8,466 nt of DNA, taken from NCBI GenBank assembly GCA_001795235.1, contig MGNZ01000099.1, positions 1-8,466 of the forward strand. Reading direction: 5' to 3'. The translations under genes were made by a program, and so were the position numbers. Source of the DNA: Chloroflexi bacterium RBG_16_64_32. GTDB lineage: Bacteria > Chloroflexota > Dehalococcoidia > SM23-28-2 > RBG-16-64-32. Positions 5,888 to 8,466 of this stretch are shown here, piece after piece. The notes beneath the pieces are model-generated. The model did not search any database. It was not told the origin of the DNA and saw only the letters and a program-made list of their open reading frames with translations. How positions within the stretch are numbered: the first letter of the stretch is position 1; each line of letters begins with the position of its first letter.

Positions 5888-6088
5888 ATGAAGGCGAAGA
5901 TACACCCCCAGTACGTTGACGCTACCTTCACCTGCGCCTGCGGTAACAGCTGGCAGACACGCGCGACCAAGGCCCAGGTGCGTCTGGACGTGTGCAGCAA
6001 GTGTCACCCCTACTTCACAGGCGAACAGCGCATCATGGACACAGCCGGTCGCGTGGAGCGGTTCAAGCGACGCTACGGGATGAAGTAG
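5888..6088 (+). CDS. rpmE: Ribosomal protein bL31, zinc-binding (C+) type
   Basis: A 66-residue bL31, which sits at the inter-subunit bridge near the central protuberance. It is the zinc-binding form: Cys16 and Cys18 (TCACGN) with Cys36 and Cys39 (DVCSKCHPYFTG). C- paralogues that replace it under zinc limitation lack these cysteines. The N-terminus MKAKIHPQY and the C-terminal GRVERFKRRYG are typical. It follows rpmA after six bases with only a weak ribosome site, so translation probably depends on coupling to rpmA. An intrinsic terminator lies just downstream, making it the last gene of the ribosomal operon. Confidence 0.98.
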   Translation: MKAKIHPQYVDATFTCACGNSWQTRATKAQVRLDVCSKCHPYFTGEQRIMDTAGRVERFKRRYGMK

Positions 6089-6109
6089 GCAATCGCGTGG
6101 CAAGAGTCT

Positions 6110-6140
6110 TCGGGCCGAGGGGCTATCTCGGCCCGATTTT
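6110..6140 (+). terminator. Intrinsic terminator of the rplU-rpmA-rpmE operon
   Basis: A perfect ten-base stem, TCGGGCCGAG (6110-6119) with CTCGGCCCGA (6127-6136), around a seven-base loop is followed by four T residues (6137-6140). The T-run is short, so some read-through into the DUF1385 gene 20 bases downstream is possible. Confidence 0.8.
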
Positions 6141-6159
6141 CGTATAGCGGTTAGGCGTG

Positions 6160-7083
6160 ATGTCAGAGCCAACCCTGTACTACGGCGGCCAGGCGGTTAT
6201 CGAGGGCGTAATGATCCGCGGTCCGCACAGCGTGGCCGTGGCCTGCCGCCGCCCCGACGGCGAAATCGCCGTCCGGCATGAGGGGTTGGGCTCGGTGTAC
6301 ACCGGCGCCCTAAGGCGGATCCCCTTCGTGCGGGGCGTCATCATCCTGGGGGAGACGCTGGCCCTGGGGATGCGCTCCCTGGTGTTCTCCTCTAACGTGG
6401 CCCTGGGCGAGGAGGAGAAAGAGATCAGCCCCGCGGCCATCATCGGAATGGGGCTGACGGCGCTGGCGCTGGTTACGGTGGTGTTCTTTCTCGGGCCGTT
6501 GTTTGTCGCCGGCTGGCTGGAGGACAGGATCGGGAGTTCCATCGTCGTCGTGGCGATCGAAGGGGTGATCCGCCTGGCGATGCTGCTGGCTTACCTCGGG
6601 CTCATCGCACTGGTGCCGGACATCCGGCGCGTGTACGCGTACCACGGCGCGGAGCACAAGTCGATCCATGCGCTGGAGAGCGGCGACCCCCTGGAGCCGT
6701 CGTCCGTCCAGCGCCACCCTACAGCGCACGTGCGCTGCGGGACGAGCTTCCTGCTGACGGTGGTCGTGGTGTCTGTAGTAGTGTTTATGGCGCTGGGTTC
6801 GCCGGAGCTGTGGCTGCGGGTGGTATCGCGTGTGGCGCTCATCCCCGTCATCGCCGCCCTGGCATACGAGCTGATCCGCCTGGGCGGACGCTTCTACGAA
6901 AACCGGGTGGCCCGTGTGCTGATGTGGCCGAACCTGGCGCTACAGGCGCTGACGACGCGGCAGCCTGACGATGCGCAGGTGGAGGTGGCGCTGCGGGCTC
7001 TGCAAGAGGTGATGGCGGCGGAAGGGGTGCAGGCGGCCCAGACCGCACAGGAGGCGGCCGCTGCCATGCCCTCCGAAGGCTGA
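6160..7083 (+). CDS. DUF1385 (YqhQ-type) membrane protein, function unknown
   Basis: A 307-residue DUF1385 protein, of the family that includes Bacillus YqhQ; no biochemical function is established. It begins YYGGQAVIEGVMIRGP (7-22), the family signature. Conserved polar motifs YHGAEHKSIHALE (161-173) and HPTAHVRCGTSF (186-197) carry His162, Glu165, His166, His170, His186, His190 and Cys193, a set that could bind metal, though this is inference. Hydrophobic segments at about 92-118, 127-152, 197-213 and 221-238 suggest an integral membrane protein. The C-terminus has the family's TTRQPDDAQVEVA (265-277), then an Ala/Gln-rich end. ATG 6160 is preferred over the adjacent GTG 6157; the ribosome site is poor. 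It follows rpmE, a neighbourhood I recall from several Gram-positive and Chloroflexota genomes, but here an intrinsic terminator separates them. Confidence 0.9.
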   Translation: MSEPTLYYGGQAVIEGVMIRGPHSVAVACRRPDGEIAVRHEGLGSVYTGALRRIPFVRGVIILGETLALGMRSLVFSSNVALGEEEKEISPAAIIGMGLTALALVTVVFFLGPLFVAGWLEDRIGSSIVVVAIEGVIRLAMLLAYLGLIALVPDIRRVYAYHGAEHKSIHALESGDPLEPSSVQRHPTAHVRCGTSFLLTVVVVSVVVFMALGSPELWLRVVSRVALIPVIAALAYELIRLGGRFYENRVARVLMWPNLALQALTTRQPDDAQVEVALRALQEVMAAEGVQAAQTAQEAAAAMPSEG

Positions 7084-7089
7084 TGGCCC

Positions 7090-7105
7090 TAGCGCAACGC
7101 CGCTA
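7090..7105. terminator. Possible weak hairpin between convergent DUF1385 and hisI genes
   Basis: TAGCG (7090-7094) can pair with CGCTA (7101-7105) around a six-base loop in the 19-base convergent gap. There is no T-run on either side. Low confidence. Confidence 0.15.
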
Positions 7106-7423
7106 CACGTCGGCGGCGCCCAGCTCGCGGTAGAAGCAGGAGCGCTCGCCGGTGTGGCAGGCGGGGCCGGCTGGGTCCGCCTTCAGCAGCAATACGTCCT
7201 CGTCGCAGTCCCTGCGGATCTCTCGCACGGCAAGCGTGTTGCCGGAGGTGGCGCCTTTGTGCCAGAGCTCGCGGCGGCTGCGGCTCCAGAACCAGGCCTG
7301 GCCGGACTCTTGCGTGCGCCTAAGAGACTCGGCGTTCATCCAGGCGAACATGAGTACCTCGCCGTTCGTCGCGTCCTGGACGATGACTGGTATGAGGCCG
7401 CGGTCATCGTATTTCAGGGGCAT
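7103..7423 (-). CDS. hisI: Phosphoribosyl-AMP cyclohydrolase
   Basis: A 106-residue HisI, which opens the purine ring of phosphoribosyl-AMP to give ProFAR in histidine synthesis. The pattern is complete: LMFAWMN (24-30), WFWSRSR (44-50), ELWHKGATSGN (52-62) and DCDEDVLLL (72-80) with Asp72, Asp74 and Asp76 for magnesium. Cys73, Cys89 and Cys96 show the C-x15-C-x6-C spacing of the family's zinc cysteines, donated across the dimer. It is the single-domain form: no HisE pyrophosphohydrolase domain is fused, so hisE must lie elsewhere. The start at 7423 is set by AAAGGA (complement of 7431-7436) seven bases away; the open frame continues far upstream into hisF without meaning. It lies 17 bases after hisF in the same operon. 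Confidence 0.97.
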   Translation of the reverse strand: MPLKYDDRGLIPVIVQDATNGEVLMFAWMNAESLRRTQESGQAWFWSRSRRELWHKGATSGNTLAVREIRRDCDEDVLLLKADPAGPACHTGERSCFYRELGAADV

Positions 7424-7440
7424 AGTGTCGTCCTTTCCGG

Positions 7441-8220
7441 TCAGAGCCGTACCGGCACCCCTCGCTCCGCAAGGTACTCCTTGACCTCGCGGATACGGTA
7501 GGTGCCGAAGTGGAAGATGGAGGCGGCCAGTACGGCGTCCGCCTTCCCGTCTGCGATTGCGTCGTACAGGTGCTGGGGGTTGCCCGCGCCGCCGGAGGCG
7601 ATGACGGGCACCGGCACCGCCTCGGACACCGCCCGGGTGAGCTCGATGTCGTAGCCGTCCTGGGTGCCGTCGGCGTCCATGCCGGTCAGCAGCAGCTCGC
7701 CGGCGCCCAGCTCGGCGCAGCGGATCGCCCACTCAACGGCGTCCAGGTTTACCGGGGTGCCGCCGCCGACTCCCCCGTAGGTGTGCACCTGCCATCCTGA
7801 GCCGGCGCGGCCGCCGCCGGTCCTCTTGGCGTCGATAGCGACAACGATGCACTGTGAGCCGAACCTGCGGGCAGCCTCGGTTACGAAGTCGGGATTCTCC
7901 ACGGCGGCCGTGTTGATCCCGACCTTATCGGCGCCCGACTCCAGCATCAGCCGGACATCGTCGGTAGTGCGAATCCCGCCGCCGACGGTGAACGGGATGA
8001 ACACCTGGTCAGCGATTCGGCGTACCATCTCCAGAGCTGTGTCGCGGCCCTCTGGTGACGCTTTTATGTCGAGAAAGACGAGCTCGTCGGCGCCCTCCGC
8101 GTCGTAGATCGCGGCCATCTCCACGGGGTCACCGGCGTCGCGCAGGTTCAGGAAGCGCACGCCCTTGACCACTCGGCCCTGGGCCACGTCGAAGCAGGGG
8201 ATGATGCGCTTGGTGAGCAT
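7441..8220 (-). CDS. hisF: Imidazole glycerol phosphate synthase, cyclase subunit
   Basis: A 259-residue HisF, the (beta-alpha)8-barrel subunit that, with ammonia from HisH, turns PRFAR into imidazole-glycerol phosphate and AICAR. The N-terminus MLTKRIIPCFDV puts catalytic Asp11 in place, and VVAIDAK gives the second catalytic residue, Asp130, at the standard number. Phosphate-binding loops are visible at VGGGIR (79-84) and ASGGAGN (208-214). TGMDADGTQDGY (179-190) is the usual substrate loop. ATG 8220 matches the family start; the frame runs on to 8292 through a repeat element, adding 24 unrelated residues. No Shine-Dalgarno sequence precedes the ATG, and a plausible promoter ends about ten bases upstream, so the mRNA may be leaderless. 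First gene of a hisF-hisI unit. Confidence 0.97.
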   Translation of the reverse strand: MLTKRIIPCFDVAQGRVVKGVRFLNLRDAGDPVEMAAIYDAEGADELVFLDIKASPEGRDTALEMVRRIADQVFIPFTVGGGIRTTDDVRLMLESGADKVGINTAAVENPDFVTEAARRFGSQCIVVAIDAKRTGGGRAGSGWQVHTYGGVGGGTPVNLDAVEWAIRCAELGAGELLLTGMDADGTQDGYDIELTRAVSEAVPVPVIASGGAGNPQHLYDAIADGKADAVLAASIFHFGTYRIREVKEYLAERGVPVRL

Positions 8221-8229
8221 GGCGAAGAT

Positions 8230-8258
8230 ATCGTAAAGCAAACGGCAGCAACTGTCAT
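8230..8258 (-). promoter_or_regulatory. Predicted hisF promoter, -35 box inside the repeat element
   Basis: On the minus strand, ATGACA (complement of 8253-8258, five of six) is followed by exactly 17 bases and TACGAT (complement of 8230-8235, four of six). Transcription would start near 8223, two to four bases before the hisF ATG. The -35 box belongs to the end of the neighbouring inverted repeat, so the repeat appears to have supplied half of the promoter. Confidence 0.45.
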
Positions 8259-8358
8259 TCTGATCCGCCCAAGGCGGAGAAGAATCTTTCATGGCGCAGT
8301 CGCATCGGGCATCGAACTGAAAGACCCGTCTCCGCCTCCGGCGGATCAGGGTGACAGC
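8251..8358. repeat. REP/MITE-like inverted repeat with 40-bp arms
   Basis: The left arm (8251-8290) and right arm (8319-8358) are inverted copies of each other matching at 32 of 40 positions without gaps, around a 28-base centre. Each arm contains its own small palindrome: TCCGCC-CAA-GGCGGA at 8264-8278 and TCCGCC-TCC-GGCGGA at 8331-8345. The outer ends read CTGTCA(Y)(Y)CTGA, resembling the start of dispersed repeats seen in many bacterial genomes. No coding role is apparent. It may act as a transcript-stabilising or terminating structure after the gene at the window edge. Only one copy is visible in this window. Confidence 0.75.
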
Positions 8359-8378
8359 TTCACCGCCGGAACCTCCCG

Positions 8379-8466
8379 CTAGCCGAGGCCGCCAGCGGCG
8401 GAGGCGAGCACCGCGCCGCTGCTGGCGAACAGCAGCGCCAGCACGGCCAGCCGGAAGACGCCCTGC
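8379..8466 (-). CDS. Possible C-terminus of a membrane protein, cut by the window edge
   Basis: On the minus strand a frame enters from the window edge and stops at TAG (8381-8379), encoding 28 residues of which RLAVLALLFASSGAVLASA is strongly hydrophobic, like a final membrane segment. It points the same way as hisF and ends 20 bases before the inverted repeat, a typical site for such repeats. It is too short to identify, and GC-rich DNA often shows open frames by chance. Confidence 0.35.
   Translation of the reverse strand, partial: QGVFRLAVLALLFASSGAVLASAAGGLG

Noticed and set aside
6141..6159. Separate promoter for the DUF1385 gene (TATAGC at 6143-6148)
   Set aside because: Only four of six match, no -35 box fits at 17 bases, and the site overlaps the terminator region; read-through is equally plausible.
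7424..7732. Long N-terminal extension of hisI overlapping hisF
   Set aside because: The extra residues are the alternate reading of hisF, and a ribosome site at the proper distance marks ATG 7423 as the start.
8221..8292. Longer hisF starting at 8292
   Set aside because: The extra 24 residues are encoded by the inverted repeat and the predicted promoter; HisF family proteins start MLTKRIIPC.
1..8466. A novel multi-gene defence, mobile or biosynthetic system
   Set aside because: Every substantial gene belongs to a recognised housekeeping or widespread family, and none is arranged as a new operon-like system.

Overview
The window is about 8.5 kb of GC-rich bacterial chromosome carrying mostly housekeeping genes. 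The gene content, the abundance of ACAD10/11-like acyl-CoA dehydrogenases and stand-alone tautomerases in that group, and the rpmE-DUF1385 adjacency suggest a member of Chloroflexota, perhaps a Dehalococcoidia- or SAR202-type lineage. This is an inference from recognition; there is no rRNA here to settle it. I see no CRISPR array, tRNA, rRNA, transposase, phage gene or defence cassette.

Layout. (1) 114-1337 (+): an acyl-CoA dehydrogenase. (2) 1743-2381 and 1351-1731 (-): rnhB (RNase HII) followed by a YraN/UPF0102 nuclease-fold protein, a compact DNA-maintenance pair that converges on the dehydrogenase. (3) 2382-2520: a divergent promoter region with a near-palindrome between two -35 boxes; rightwards it serves a small 4-oxalocrotonate-tautomerase-like gene (2521-2712). 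(4) 2857-4821 (+): ftsH, the membrane AAA+ zinc protease, with its own extended -10 promoter and a leader that can fold over the start. (5) 4944-6088 (+): rplU-rpmA-rpmE (ribosomal proteins bL21, bL27, bL31), a full transcription unit with a near-consensus promoter and an intrinsic terminator. (6) 6160-7083 (+): a DUF1385/YqhQ-type membrane protein of unknown function. (7) 8220-7103 (-): hisF-hisI, two steps of histidine synthesis, preceded by a REP/MITE-like 40-bp inverted repeat and perhaps the tail of a membrane protein at the window edge.

No new multi-gene system is evident. The points most worth a second look are: rplU, which appears to start at AUC, a non-canonical initiation codon placed correctly behind a strong Shine-Dalgarno sequence; a long repetitive Ala/Glu/Lys/Arg tail on bL21; a dispersed-type inverted repeat that supplies the -35 box of the hisF promoter; possible leaderless mRNAs for hisF and rnhB; and a potentially bistable ftsH leader. 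All promoter and RNA-structure calls were made by eye.
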